DNA of 64,000 nucleotides from Symsagittifera roscoffensis (GCF_963678635.1 NC_087064.1:44205159-44269158), one strand, 5' to 3'. Shown: positions 19,490 through 30,753, numbered from the stretch's first letter. Notes: generated from the letters alone by a model not told the origin. Numbers and translations: made by a program.

Positions 19490-20407
19490 CTAGGGTTCAG
19501 GTGTAGCCACTGGTTGGCTTCCGGCTTGGTTCTTTGTGTCTTCACCTGCCACTTCCATTGCTCGGAACCATAAGTCGTTGGACATTGCCGCGATCACTCG
19601 ATGGTCGTCGTCTATTCCCGGTTTCAGTTTGAGTTGTCGACTGAAATTGGACAGTTCCAACCCCAGCACCTCGTCCAACACTAACATGTGTAGCACATGG
19701 TCCTTGAATCCTCTCATCGCGTTTGAGATATCTGACCATACTGCAGACAGTTCAGCTTTTAGTGGCCTCAGGTTCTCCATCTCTATCATGCGATTCGGGG
19801 CTGATATGATCACATCATATTTCCCTTCCGAAAGTAAGGCCACAATCGCATACACAAATTTCAGTCCATCCGCGAGATGTGCATATCCCGGAGACAACGC
19901 GAATACTACTCTCAGTGTCACTTTATTGAATGACCCCTCCTTCGTCGCGTCCACCACTTCACCCATCGACTCAAGGATATCTTTTATCGCTGGCCATACA
20001 GCGTTCTCTGCTGTTGTAGGATCTCTGAGTCTGCTCAGAAAACCTCTACTGTGTAGATGGTCATTGATGCCAGCAAACACAATCGTAATTGGGTTCATGT
20101 CCGTCTGCCTTTGCACCCCTATAGCCAAAGATATCGATTGCAGTAAGTCCAAGTCGACCGCGGCCAACATTATGACGTCCGGCCAAAACAAAGACTTGGA
20201 GGTGTACACGAACTCTGAATTCGCTACTACCATAATCTTGGCCTTCCTCATTTCTGCCTTGTCGTAGGCGGCGAAGATGGTCTCATCTTTCTTTATCGCT
20301 TTCAATCCGCCATATCTTTGGGCATCACCATCTTGGTTCACTAGTTTTGGGTACACTCTTTCCTTCACATGACCAGGGGGTGTCGTCAGCTGCCTGAATA
20401 TCTTCAC
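19490..20407 (-). pseudogene. A2 ORF2, second SGNH-like segment
   Basis: This is a 305-codon piece aligned with about residues 815-1070 of B ORF2. It carries a Ser after a hydrophobic strand (VVANSEF), a GxND motif (FAGINDHLH) and a conserved DDH (GIDDDHRV). These resemble blocks I, III and V of SGNH hydrolases in the right order, but without the canonical GDS. It begins after a 17-bp tandem duplication (20413-20446) that shifts the frame. Confidence 0.6.
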
Positions 20408-20412
20408 GTGTT

Positions 20413-20446
20413 GTCCAATCGGCGCTCTCGTCCAATCGGCGCTCTC
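20413..20446. repeat. 17-bp tandem duplication disrupting A2 ORF2
   Basis: GTCCAATCGGCGCTCTC is present twice in direct succession. A 17-bp gain is not a multiple of three, and the ORF2 frame changes at this point. Confidence 0.85.
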
Positions 20447-20559
20447 GTCGTTAGGAATCTTCCTGGTCTCTCTTCACGATTCCCCTCATCATGATTCAGC
20501 CTCACATCTTGCAATGGTCTCGCATTCACTGGTCCCATCGTGTTGTTAGAGGGCAGTCC

Positions 20560-22809
20560 CTACAAGTCAGCAAATCTCAAGGCCGTCGTGGAGCTGAAAT
20601 TTATGCTAGCGGCTATCAACCAGTCTACGCCGGTTATCGAGTACAATCTGCTCACCGATAGCATCGCTCCATCCAGCATCCTCCTTGCATCTTCGATGAA
20701 GCTTACTCTCTGGAGATCCAGCTTCCTTAACTCGTCCTTGTATATATGCCAGGGAGACGGTATGGGTCTTGACCACATCAACGAGCCTCTGCTCGGACGT
20801 CTCTCCTCTCGAATGATATTTGTCGTCTCCGATCTAGTGTCCGATCTAGACGTGCCGGCGGTCTCTTCGATTGGGTTGACAGGTCTTATTCTTCTCCTAG
20901 GATGGATGGTTCTCCTCATCGGTGCCTCTCCCAATCGATCCTGTACGTCGGTCCTTTGACCTGGTTCACTGGAGCTTTGTTGCCTGTAGTTCGTGACGGC
21001 CGGGACCGTACCCAAGCGTGTTTCCAGGCTAGGAGGCACAACGGTAATCACCGTGTCACTCACTGTTCCTTCTTCCTTCAGCACTCCTGTGTCAAAGAGT
21101 TCTGCCTCCAGCTCGTCCAACCGCTCTTGGAAGACTCGGTTCAACCAAGCTTGTCCTTCGATACTGTCGAAGTGAATGCCGTCCGTGGTCAGTCTGGCCT
21201 GATCCATAGCTCTCAACTCATGTTCAATGTCCATGAGGATCATTCTTCCGGCGTTTCGACTTGCGAGGTTCCTCAAGATGTTATTCCACCTGACGACTCC
21301 CTCGTTGTGCCTTCTTCCTGATGCTGTCAGGCTTCTCGTATTCATTGGCACAGTGCAAACGGTCAGTACCGCGCAATTGAATTTCTGCCAGAGGGTCGTA
21401 AACAAACACACCATCATTGACTCCCATAGTGCTTCCTGCTCATCTGAACCTCTGGAGATGTCATTCGTCCCAACTAAGATCATCACATTGGGAATCCTCC
21501 CTGGATTCATCAGTTCCACCATCCGATATAATTGGGCTATCGTCGCGCCTCCAAAGGCCATCACCGTGGTGACCCACGAGGTCCTCAAATTCGACAGCAC
21601 TCTGACCAAGCTGTCTCCCAGTATCAGATGAGATGTCCCGAGTGGTGGTTGCTGCAGGTTTACTGCCGGGCTCCAAGTCGCTCGATTGAAGCAAGCTCTC
21701 GGATCTGTCTCCGGAACTCCCGTGAAATTATATTTCAATTGATTATTCTTCTGCACGTCTATTATGCGAGACACTTTCTTCGCTGGCATCTTCCGTATTC
21801 TTCTCTCTGGGATTCTCGAGCTCCCCATGAGTGGTGTCACGTCACTTATCCCCTGTCTGATCACGGTCTGGGAGAGTCGTACTCTGCCCGTGTCGTCAAT
21901 CGTTCCATAGGGTGCAGTCACCCCGGAACCTGGCGCACTCTTGTTGGCGACCAGTCGTACAGCTGTCTCTATCAGCTTCCTCACTGTCTGTTCCACGACG
22001 GGGTCACCCAAGGTGTCACTAGGATCCGGGATCGTTACTAGATTTGTCTCTACTGGGAGCCGTGTCTCCGTTGTTTGACTCATTTCTCGAGGCGTCAAGA
22101 GCTCCATCGGGGACTGCCCACGAGGAATATCCCTTGCAGGTATCACTTTCTCCACGGCCGTTGTCAACGCCATCTGTTCCGATTGCTCTTTGTAGTCCTG
22201 CCTCAAGCGCTCAACTTCTTGGCTCTGCTTTTTGTTGCAGTCTTCAAACAATTTTCTCCACATGTCTCGATCTTCCTCCATCTGGAGCATACTTTTGGTC
22301 ATCTCGTCCAGCTCCTTCTTCGTACTTTTCAGTTCATCGTTCATCTCATCCAGATCTTGCATGGTTTGGTTCGTCTGAACTTTCTGTGCTACTTTCGCCC
22401 TTTTTGATGGCACAGCTGCTCTCAGTGGTGAACCTGACGAGGTCGCCTCGCAGTTCATCCCCCGATGCATTCTCGTCAACCCAGGTCGGTAGGTCCTAGA
22501 ACTGCCCAATCCAGGCTCATTCGCCAAGTCACTCCCTGAGAGAGCCCCGTTTCTCCACCTCATCACTCTCATGTTCGGGCGGTCTAGTACTCCTCTTTCT
22601 CCATATGCTGCCATCAACAGGACTTCCGTGGGGTGGTCCCCACGGTTGTCATGCCCCAAGATGTTGATCAGGGCGGTCAGCAACATGACTACCTCTGGGT
22701 CCTCCAGAGCGAAGTCTCGATCGATCAGCCGACGATAAATCGCATCTATCATCGGTCCTACATATGCCTCTGCCAGGTCCATCAATTCATCCAAGTTGAA
22801 GTTATCCAT
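20560..22809 (-). CDS. A2 ORF2, N-terminal part with SGNH hydrolase domain (749 codons)
   Basis: This is the N-terminal part of the second ORF of family A. Residues 1-100 are a helical N-terminus shared with B (IYRRLIDRDF and TEVLLMAAYG). Residues 140-215 are a coiled coil. The SGNH/GDSL hydrolase domain spans about 385-570, with block I HLILGDSLVRVL (Ser400), the block II Gly in AFGGATIAQL, block III LVGTNDISRG (Asn449) and block V TTDGIHFD (Asp543, His546). All catalytic positions are present. Such domains hydrolyse ester bonds of lipids or sugars; the substrate here is unknown. A basic tail (RRTIHPRRRIRP) follows. It ends in a TAG at 20562-20560, where B reads through and homology continues after it. 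Confidence 0.78.
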   Translation of the reverse strand: MDNFNLDELMDLAEAYVGPMIDAIYRRLIDRDFALEDPEVVMLLTALINILGHDNRGDHPTEVLLMAAYGERGVLDRPNMRVMRWRNGALSGSDLANEPGLGSSRTYRPGLTRMHRGMNCEATSSGSPLRAAVPSKRAKVAQKVQTNQTMQDLDEMNDELKSTKKELDEMTKSMLQMEEDRDMWRKLFEDCNKKQSQEVERLRQDYKEQSEQMALTTAVEKVIPARDIPRGQSPMELLTPREMSQTTETRLPVETNLVTIPDPSDTLGDPVVEQTVRKLIETAVRLVANKSAPGSGVTAPYGTIDDTGRVRLSQTVIRQGISDVTPLMGSSRIPERRIRKMPAKKVSRIIDVQKNNQLKYNFTGVPETDPRACFNRATWSPAVNLQQPPLGTSHLILGDSLVRVLSNLRTSWVTTVMAFGGATIAQLYRMVELMNPGRIPNVMILVGTNDISRGSDEQEALWESMMVCLFTTLWQKFNCAVLTVCTVPMNTRSLTASGRRHNEGVVRWNNILRNLASRNAGRMILMDIEHELRAMDQARLTTDGIHFDSIEGQAWLNRVFQERLDELEAELFDTGVLKEEGTVSDTVITVVPPSLETRLGTVPAVTNYRQQSSSEPGQRTDVQDRLGEAPMRRTIHPRRRIRPVNPIEETAGTSRSDTRSETTNIIREERRPSRGSLMWSRPIPSPWHIYKDELRKLDLQRVSFIEDARRMLDGAMLSVSRLYSITGVDWLIAASINFSSTTALRFADL

Positions 22810-23214
22810 TATATTCTTTCAAGTTTGATTCGATTTTGATTCCAAGATTTTGACTCAAGTGAGTAATTAAATGATCAATCAAGATCTAGAAAAGAAGTCA
22901 CAATTATCACACTTGTCAGTTTCACCTTAACATATATCATTAAAATTTGCTTAAAAACAGTTCAGATAAAAAGATGTTTATCCTAAAATTTATTAAAATC
23001 AATCGGTCTCTAAAATTTTGGAATTCGACCTGAGATTAGACAGTCCAAACTTAGGATCTAATCCTAAGATCGTCATTTAGTTGTTCATGGTCACTAACCC
23101 CTACTTACCCATGATCTTAATAACCTAACACATAATAACCTAACATAACATAACATAACATAACACATCTTACATACAACTTAGTCTTTGGCCTAACACT
23201 CTCTCGCACATCAC
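22810..23214 (-). other. A2 pol-ORF2 intergenic region
   Basis: This is 405 bp without an ORF, AT-rich. It contains a short (CATAA)n-like array at about 23131-23166. The equivalent 508-bp gap in B has a different short repeat. ORF2 is therefore probably expressed from a separate or spliced RNA; no splice site is proven. Confidence 0.5.
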
Positions 23215-24654
23215 TCAGCCTATACTTAAGTAATATTTCTTATGTAGATATACTTGTATGTTCGTATCAGAGAATATCACGTGTACAAGCGCGTACAATT
23301 CCCGAGGATGTAGTCTTCCTCTGTTTGGATCGTACACTGGAAGCGAGAGCTCCTTCACGTCCATTTCCACAAGGAAGTCCCTCAGCCTCGTCAAGGACAA
23401 GACTAGGTTCTCTGGGTCCACGGGTTGCTTCTCCGTCGCCCTCGTTACCAAGAAGCATAGGTATTTTCCCGGTATCTGCGATGCCGCCGGAGGTAAGGCT
23501 GCTACGCCCCCTATCCCTGGTCTTTGCTTCCAAAGGAATTCCACGTTTTTGTATTCTCTCTTAAAATCTGCCGCTAGCGCTGTCCTAAAACTCATGTCTG
23601 CTGTGATTGCTATCGCACATGTTCTGTTTGTGAGTATGAAATCACTGTCTGTTAGTATTATGTTACTTGAATATTCATTTGGTAAGTTAAAATATGACTC
23701 AACTACCCTGCCTATGTCAGGTTTCTTAGGTTCTTCGCCTGTCTCTGCATCTAAGTCTCCTGTTTCTCTTGCTATTCTTAATTTTTTTATTATCAAGTTT
23801 TCAGTGTGGGTAAGTCCTACCCCAACTCCCCGGACAAAAATACCCATCGCCGTCCCCGTCGATCGCATACCGGGTATCAAGTCGAGGTTAGAAGCCGGAA
23901 TGAGTAGTCGTCCTTCCTGGGCAACCCAGGAAGGATCATCTCGTTCGGTCTTGATGTATTTCATGCTTTCACAATCTACGTCTTGAATCGTGACACTGGT
24001 CTCCTCAGGATTCGAGGTCGTTTCATTCAGCCACTCTAAGACACGCAGGTTCGTCAAGTCTTGTTCGTAAGACTGCTGTTGCTCGTCGTCGAATTCTACC
24101 TCGGGTTTTGACCAGTCGTCAACCCACTCATCGTCGTGATCATCGACTATGTCAATGTCTTGTGACACAGTTATTTCCTCTAGACCCACTACTTCCTCCA
24201 CTATCTTCTTCAGATCTATCCTGTCCACTACGAAGTCGTCACCGTAAGGATTGTATTTCTTTCTTGGTCTCTTCCCGTCCTTCTGACGAGTCTGAATCGT
24301 GAACGGAAGATCCGGTTCCAAGTTCTTGGGAACCTCTATCTGTTCGGGATCCTGCCAATCTTCCTCTGCGTAGGGTAAGGTTTCATCGTCCGCTTCGATC
24401 TGTTCGTTTGGATCCAGGTCCAGCGGTGTATCCGTACCTTCCTCTACGACTTCGTTTCCATCGTTCTTCTCCCATGTGCCTTTTTCATTGACCTCACAAG
24501 CAGGATCCATCATTAGATAATCCCCTTCTTCCATGTCTGCAGGTATACACCAGTCTTCTGTCGATGGATTGTGTGGCTTTATGATCTCGTAGTGGGCGGC
24601 TCGGCCAGTACTCAGTCTATAAAAGCGTCCCTCCTGGTGCACTTCTGTAATCAT
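23215..24654 (-). pseudogene. pol: A2 pol: C-terminal extension with macro-like domain
   Basis: This is a 479-codon remnant of the pol C-terminus. It starts in the integrase tail (MITEVHQEGRFYRLSTGRAAHYE), passes through a long acidic linker, the invariant FVRGVGVGLTHTENL segment, and a domain of about 140 residues. That domain (TCAIAITADMSF, GKYLCFLVTR, LTRLRDFLVE, LSLPVYDPNRG, LYALVHVIF) resembles OARD1-type macro domains in strand/helix order. The family ADP-ribose-binding glycines and the catalytic GCG-Asp loop are replaced. It is continuous in frame here, but cut off from gag and RT by rearrangement. Confidence 0.7.
23808..23852 (-). other. Internal polypurine-like tract in A2 pol
   Basis: This encodes FVRGVGVGLTHTENL and contains GTCCGGGGAGT, as at the 3' PPT. 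It is almost identical at the DNA level to 41146-41190 in element B, including synonymous positions. A second, duplicated copy lies at about 24838-24880. Confidence 0.55.
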
Positions 24655-25160
24655 GAAGGGTCCCCTCCACTTTTTTTAGGAGCTTTTTCGTCCCTTTCGA
24701 TGGTATAACGTTCTGAAATACCCATACGTAGTCTCCCACCGTGTAAGCCTTTGCACCAGCTGCTTTCTTGTCGAATATTTTCCTCTGCCTTGCCTGTGCC
24801 TGCTGTGTATTTCGTCTTTATCAAGTTTTCAGTGTGGGTAAGTCCTACCCCCACTCCCCGGACAAAAATACCCATCGACGTCCCCGTCGATCGCATACCG
24901 GGTATCAAGTCGAGGTTAGAAGCCGGAATGAGTAGTCGTCCTTCCTGGGCAACCCAGGAAGGATCATCTTGTTCGGTCTTGATGTATTTCAGGCTTTCAC
25001 GGGTATTTCGGGTAGCGGGTTTTAAAACTTGTAGATTCACTAGTGGACGTTGTCCGAACAACTATTTTTACTGTTCTAACTCAAAAATTTCAAAAAATTT
25101 TCTGAATTTTTAATGTTTCGGTTTCTCAAAAATTTTCTGAATTTTTAGTGTTTCGGTTTC
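24655..25160 (-). pseudogene. A2 pol: scrambled join (pol C-terminus duplicate plus leader fragment)
   Basis: Three pieces are joined here. 24655-24828 is the integrase C-terminus in a shifted frame. 24829-about 25000 duplicates 23800-23970 (codons for SLKYIKTE…GLTHTENL) with few changes. About 25003-25160 is a fragment of the family A leader (compare 10590-10710 and 26705-26835), with its end duplicated at 25125-25165. This looks like template switching during reverse transcription or repair. Confidence 0.7.
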
Positions 25161-26260
25161 TCAAACACGTGGGTAAAAGAAGGTTAAGGGTAAAGAATTT
25201 TCGTGCCCAGTTAGCATCATGTGTGGACTGACTCCGGTGGTGGAGTGTTGCGTGCTGTTATATGCTCCCATCACCTGTGGAAGGTATCTGTCCCAATCGG
25301 TCATGTACCTGGAACAATATACTCTCAGCATCGACACTAACGTCCTATTCTGTCTTTCCACTAAGCCATTCGTCTGAGGGTGGTATGTCGTGGAGTGAGC
25401 CTGAGCGACCTGTGAGCGTCTCATAAGCTCTTTCGTAAGCTCTCCTACGAAAGCTGTTCCATTATCCGATTGAAACGTCATCGGACAACCATGTCTTGCT
25501 ATCCACGTATTGATCAGGTGGTCGCATGTCTCTTCCACCGAGGCAGTTATGCAGGGCACGGCCTCTGCATACTTCGTAAAATGATCTATCGTGACTAGCA
25601 CCTGATTATAACCATTGTCTGTCATGCATATCTTTTGGTGATCTATTTGCACCACCTCGTTGAATTCAGACGACTCGATCGATTGTAAAGGAAATCGCAA
25701 CTTCCTTTGATCCTTGACCTGTTGGCATGACAGACATGCTGTTACCCATTTCTCGCATGCCTTTTTCATCCCAGGCCACTCAAAGCGCTTCAGGATCCTC
25801 TGATATACTTTGTCGATCCCCTGATGGCCCATCTGATCATGTGACCTGAATAATAGTTCTGTCTGATAGAGTTGCGGTAACACTATCGCGTTATACTTGT
25901 ATAGGACTCTGTCTTCTTCTCTTCTCTTACAAGCCACAATCCCGTCCTTGTTCAAATATAACCTCCCTTCCTTCTGCATGAAGTATTGTCTCAGGATGCG
26001 ATAACTATCTTCCTCGAGGTCCCCTTTATCCGGCGAACCATTCTCGATCCACCTTTTCAGGTTGCTTGTCATGCGATCATTTCTCTGCGCCCTTAGAAGA
26101 TCCGAGAGTCGGTATCTCGCCTTTAAGTACGTCTTCATGACCCTCATCTGACTATTCGGCTCGTTGGGCTGGTGTGTGTCTTCTTCCATCTTAACGCACC
26201 AAATCTTCGCCAACGGCTGTGTTTCTTGTTTAAACGGCTGAAGGTATTTGTCCGGGGAGA
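25161..26260 (-). pseudogene. pol: A2 pol: integrase domain
   Basis: This is the integrase that inserts cDNA into the genome. It has an N-terminal HHCC zinc-binding region (SHDQMGHQGIDKVYQ…CLSCQQVK). The catalytic core has VQIDHQKI (Asp), FQSDNGTAF (Asp) and GLVERQNR (Glu), with the same D…D-35-E spacing as in B. The core is intact by motif, but the frame is joined to unrelated sequence at both ends (inverted RT at 26261, leader fragment at 25160), so the protein cannot be made normally. Confidence 0.82.
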
Positions 26261-26587
26261 GAACCCTCGAAATCGCCATGGGCTTGCGGGGTAGTAATGG
26301 CGAAAAAGAAAGGGGGGCAGCTTAGATTTTGTTGCGACTTTCGTTACTTGAACGCGGTAACGATAAAAGATGCGTACCCGATACCGCGAATAGACGAGAG
26401 CTTATCTAAGCTTGGTGATGCCAAGTTCTTCACCACATTGGACTTAGGTTCTGCCTTCTGGCAGGTCGCTCTGCGGAAGAAGGACAGAGAGAAAACAGGA
26501 TTCGCGTGCGAATTGGGATTGTACCAGTGGAACAGGATATCCTTCGGCTTGTGCAATGCAACGGCCACTTTTCAAAGACTGATGGCT
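26261..26587 (+). pseudogene. pol: A2 pol: inverted RT fragment
   Basis: This is a 327-bp segment of the RT coding region in plus orientation, opposite to the rest of A2. It matches A1 positions about 709-383 in reverse complement. It contains FCCDFRYLN, FFTTLDLGSAFWQ and FGLCNATATFQRLM with motif A intact. It is bounded on the left by integrase sequence and on the right by the leader. It has a six-G run where A1 has five. Confidence 0.82.
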
Positions 26588-27623
26588 CTGAAATTTTTAA
26601 ATCTTTCCCGAAAAACTTGCAAAAAAACTATGCTATCTGTACCCCTCCGGATTGATGAATCCACCAAATCAAACACGTTAAGTTCGATTTCTCTGCAACC
26701 GGGAAGGCTTTCGGGTAGCGGGTTAAAAAAATTGTAGATTCACTAGTGGACGTTGTCCGAACAACTATTTTTACTGTTCTAACTCAAAAATTTCAAAAAA
26801 TTTTCTGAATTTTTAGTGTTTCGGTTTCTCAAAAATCACGAAAATTCGGTTTTTTGGTTCCAAAATAGTTCCAACCACTTCCGAACTAAACTTAACCGGT
26901 TCTATCTATTATGGTAGTGCAATTACGATGTAACACACTACTGTAGCGCTTTTTTCCGTTTCAAAAATTACCGATATCTCAAAAATCGCGACTTGTGGGG
27001 GGATCAAAATATCGCTATTTTGACCCTAAAAACCGGTCTGTTTTCGTTGTTTTTCCTTGAAAAACGATATAAGACTTTTATTATAGGCTATATAAGTAAT
27101 AATATTAGTAATACTATACCCCTCCGGGTTTGTTGAATATCCGAATTAAGGTGCTTAATTCGGATATTCGCAGTTCGGTGAAGGGTCACTACAGTGCAGC
27201 ACTGTCGAGCCCCCCACAGATTACTATCTTACTTTTTGTACCAAAAGGGATACAAAACTTGTTAACGATACCCAACAGTCGATTGTTGTTGTCGTAGAGC
27301 GCCTTCTTGTTGCTCCCTGTACTGCTTGCCGGATCAGTCTTCTCCCAAGACCCTTCCGAATTGAGCGCAAATCAGCTGACCCCTCCGGATTGAGCGCAAT
27401 TTATCATTAACGTGCTTAAATGCTCAAATAACCTTACAGTACAAGCCTCACAAACAGGCTACAAAATTGATCTTAACGATCCTGACTGATATAAATGCCT
27501 GTAACAACAATATATCTATCAACAACAACGGGGGGGTCGGATCACATCTTGTCTGGGGGGATGATTTCTAACGGCGCGGAGTGCTCGTTAACGGTTCTGC
27601 CGGTCATGATGTTAAAAAGAATA
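26588..27623 (-). other. A2 5' leader (shortened)
   Basis: This corresponds to A1 positions about 10490-11811, with an internal deletion of about 300 bp at about 27570 relative to A1. It carries the same TCCGGA motifs and the hairpin-like module (26640-26712). No coding sequence is seen. Confidence 0.75.
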
Positions 27624-27639
27624 ACACACAGGAGCGCCA
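27624..27639 (-). other. Primer-binding site of A2
   Basis: The minus strand reads TGGCGCTCCTGTGTGT, one base different from A1 and B. It starts 12 nt after the LTR end. Confidence 0.6.
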
Positions 27640-27651
27640 TAAAAACATGTA

Positions 27652-28867
27652 TGTAACATTCGCCCGGAAGATAAATATCGACGGAAGACAAAACTAAGCC
27701 TTAAGACTACTGGCTAACGTCTAAACAGAGCTTTGCATGCTTTTCACCGTCTCTACCAAGCCAGTACTTTTCGGTGGTCTTTTCTAACATCGGGTCGACA
27801 AAACGTTACTGCTTTCGGCTTCGGTCAAAACACTCAAATTAACTTAATTACATGCAGAAATAGTGAGCTCATTGCTGGGTCTCAGTATCCCCAGACCACG
27901 AGGTCACTCCTAAAAACAGGGCTACTTCTTATTATATTACTATTGTTTTTGTTCAGTAGATAAAAATCATCATCTCCATCGAAGATGGATCAACCCTTTC
28001 CCCCAACTCCTAGCTTCTCATCCTTATCAAAATGAATCCAGTTGATAATTAAATTCAAATTAGGACATGTTGTTCTGTTTTTCTTAGTTCTTTTTGCTAA
28101 AATGGCCGTTTCTGACATTTCTCAGAAATGTTACGTAATCACTTCGAAAATTTAAAAATTAGCAATTCCCGAATCCTTTAACCTTCACGTTTTGTTCAAT
28201 CGTTCAAATAACGTTCTTAATTCTTAATAATCACCAATCCGGAAGGCTCGCTGCTAAAATTCGAATTCTGCAGAGATTGCATTTTGGCCATTCTGGTCGA
28301 ATGTCACATTCTCGTCCTTATCAAAATGAATCTAGTTGTTAATTAAATTCAAATCAGGACATGACAAGAAGCTAAAAGTCTATATAAAAGGATAAAAGTC
28401 TCAGTTCCGAAACCCTTCCGGATTCTTGAATCCACTGAATCAAGCTCGTTAATCTTGATTTCTTCTTAATCCGGAAGGCTGTCCTCCACCCTTCACCGTT
28501 GTCTGCAACGGCCTTGCAACTATTGTAGCGACACAATAGTTGCAACTCGGAACCTTCTCTGCTATTCCTGCAATCTGCTGTTGTTTTTTGATCACGATTC
28601 TCGTAGTTATCGTCCGCGCAACAAATGTTGTTGTGTTCTTTTCTAGCTTTTCTGCCAAAATGGCCGTTTCTGACGTTTCTCAGAAATGTTACGTAATCAC
28701 TTCGAAAATTTAAAAATTAGCAATTTCCGAATCCTTTAACCTTCACGTTTTGTTCAATCGTCCAAATAACGTTCTTAATTCTCAATAATCACCAATCCGG
28801 AAGGCTCGCTGCTAAAAATTCGAATTCCGCAGAGATTGCATTTTGGCCATTCTGGTCGAATGTCACA
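27652..28867 (-). repeat. Rearranged LTR-A (5' LTR of A2)
   Basis: It starts (plus strand) TGTAACATTCGCCCGG at 27652 and reaches a first LTR-like end GAATGTCACA at 28308. A second partial LTR (28309-28867) with the same end follows directly. In terms of the single-copy LTR its segments run A-B-D-B-C-D, with segment C deleted from the first pass. The outer border at 28867 is followed by non-element DNA. Confidence 0.75.
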
Positions 28868-29750
28868 TGACCATTTTGACCTAACAAAAAATCTGAAAAA
28901 CTTTTAGACAATTTGCGATCCTGATAGGCTATTTTCGTTCAGCCTGCTATTCGGCCTGCTATTATGGATCCTGCTATTCACGCTCGGAACGTTTTTCTAA
29001 AGAAGCATCATCACCATCTGACAACGAGGTCATCGGTCATCACTCTTTAAATCAAGTGATTTCATGTGCTTTTTTGCAGTTCATTGTTAAGCTTCTTTTG
29101 CTTTTGAGTAATTATATATATTAGCTGCACTTTGTGCTTTTTCTTTTCTCAATAAAATTATGTCTGGATGGTGTTCATCAAAAAGAGCGTAAAATATATA
29201 ATGAGAGTGAAAAAAATCAAGATTGAGTCAAGATTCAGTTTTTATGGTCAAGGTTGAAGTCAATATTTCGTTGTGGAGTCAAAAATCAAGGTCAAAATAA
29301 ACTTTTTTGTCAAGATCAAGATTTGGTAGTCAATATCAAGATTGAAAAAAGTCAAGATCTTGACATTCCTGCACCGTTATTCACTAACTGGGTACATTGA
29401 AGGCCAAACAAGAGAAAGAATAGATTGAACAATGGATTGTAAAAATTGATTGTAAAAACAAAGAACAAATTCATTATTTCTACATCTCTTGAGCTGAAAT
29501 TATTGTGGATGAATTTGATTGGCTAATTAGCCAATCAAGTTCCATCGACATTTTCTGCCATATCAGTTGAAATTTCATTGAGATAAAATTATTAGCCGAA
29601 ATGATAAAGAAAATTAAAATTTGTTTTGTCAAGCCATTTTACTGAATTTTGCTTGTCTGGGCAAGGTTCACAAGTGACTCAAAATTAATTTGATAATTTG
29701 ACTCAAAGTTCCACCTTTTCGGCAATTTCTGCTAATATTTTTATCTTCTA
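28064..29750. repeat. 1.69-kb tandem duplication, copy 1
   Basis: This starts inside LTR-A (GACATGTTGTTCTG) and extends 883 bp into the flanking non-element DNA. The second copy is 29751-29837 plus 52848-54447, split by element B. The 1600-bp right parts have equal length and only a handful of substitutions. Confidence 0.88.
28868..29750. other. Host-like flank of A2, no gene seen
   Basis: This is AT-rich non-coding DNA adjacent to the outer A2 LTR. It contains short GTCAAGATCAAGATT-type microrepeats at about 29215-29365. It is duplicated at 53565-54447. Confidence 0.6.
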
Positions 29751-29837
29751 GACATGTTGTTCTGTTTTTCTTAGTTCTTTTTGCTAAAATGGCCGTTTCT
29801 GACGTTTCTCAGAAATGTTACGTAATCACTTCGAAAA
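29751..29837. repeat. 1.69-kb duplication, copy 2 left remnant
   Basis: These 87 bp match 28064-28150 (one substitution seen) and end exactly where element B begins. The other part resumes at 52848 after B. Confidence 0.85.
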
Positions 29838-30753
29838 TGTAACATTCGTCTACTGCAGTCACACATGAGGCTTAAGAAAAATAGGCCCTATAACCACTGG
29901 CTCAAGGGTCAGGGACACTATCTCTTGTGTTTTTCTACCTCAAGAACGGTCGGAGCCAGTTCGGTTTGCTTGTGACATGAGACTACGACCCGTTACAGCT
30001 TAAAGGCTACTACTAAAATATCCCCCCACTCTAGAATTAGAAACGTCCCCATACTTAGGTCTCTAGATACCCAAAATACATGAACGCCGTTAAAAACCGG
30101 GTTGGAACAATCCGTTAAGTTACTTTTTATTAGACAGTGGAACTTTGATCCATTTCAGATGGATCAGCCTAAAACTCGCCTTACCTCAACATAACAATCA
30201 TAAAACACACTCTAGGAATTTAAATTTGTACTCACATAGTAGCACGCTCAAGAAGTGGGAAATAATCCAGTCGGTAATTAACTCAAGAATTAAATAACGC
30301 AACTAAATGAGTCTAATGTTTTATAGTTTTGACAATGAGAACGAGTTTATACTCTAGACAATAGTTTTCTTGTGAACCATTAGGACACTCAAGCTGTCCA
30401 CCTTTCCACCGAAGGTTCACTCTAGTCCAGTTCCGAATAATACTCCAGTCGTTATAATCCAATTCGAGGGAATACTCTCGTCTCTGTCACAGATGGGACA
30501 GCTCTACTCTCGATTATTATAGTGATGGAAATTGCGAATAGCAATTTCCTACTGCTTTTTCTTGTGACTTTCCCGCGTATGCGACTCAATTGTTCTGAAA
30601 TTGTTCTGATCTCTTTTTCTGATTTTCAGTTCTCGCGAGAAAATCGTGCATGACAGGTTCCATTCGAAATTTTGAAAAATTAAATTTCACTCCAAAATCA
30701 AATGTTTTTTGCTTCTCTCAAGGTCAAACTTCCAAATATGACCGACTGGCACA
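29838..30753 (-). repeat. LTR-B, 3' LTR
   Basis: In minus sense it runs TGTGCCAGTC…GAATGTTACA. It is the same length as the right LTR, and the differences I see are one each at about 29974, 30170, 30197 and 30712. It shares terminal bases with LTR-A but has a different interior. Confidence 0.92.

Larger units (their letters stand above)
13129..28867 (-). mobile_element. LTR/Gypsy element A2 (rearranged, non-autonomous)
   Basis: This is the second family A element, 5' end at right. From 5' to 3' it has an LTR 27652-28867, PBS 27624-27639, leader to about 26588, an inverted RT fragment, the integrase domain, scrambled joins, and the pol C-terminal extension to 23215. ORF2 follows in pieces from 22809 to 13949, then a 3' UTR to 13129 and the LTR shared with A1. 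Gag, protease, RNase H and most of RT are missing. Stops and frameshifts in ORF2 show long inactivity relative to element B. Confidence 0.85.

Noticed and set aside
28449-28658. Minus-strand 69-codon frame, repeated at 53146-53355
   Set aside because: It is within LTR-A sequence and part of the 1.69-kb duplication, spans the 13-bp hairpin, and is broken in the LTR at 12209-13128.
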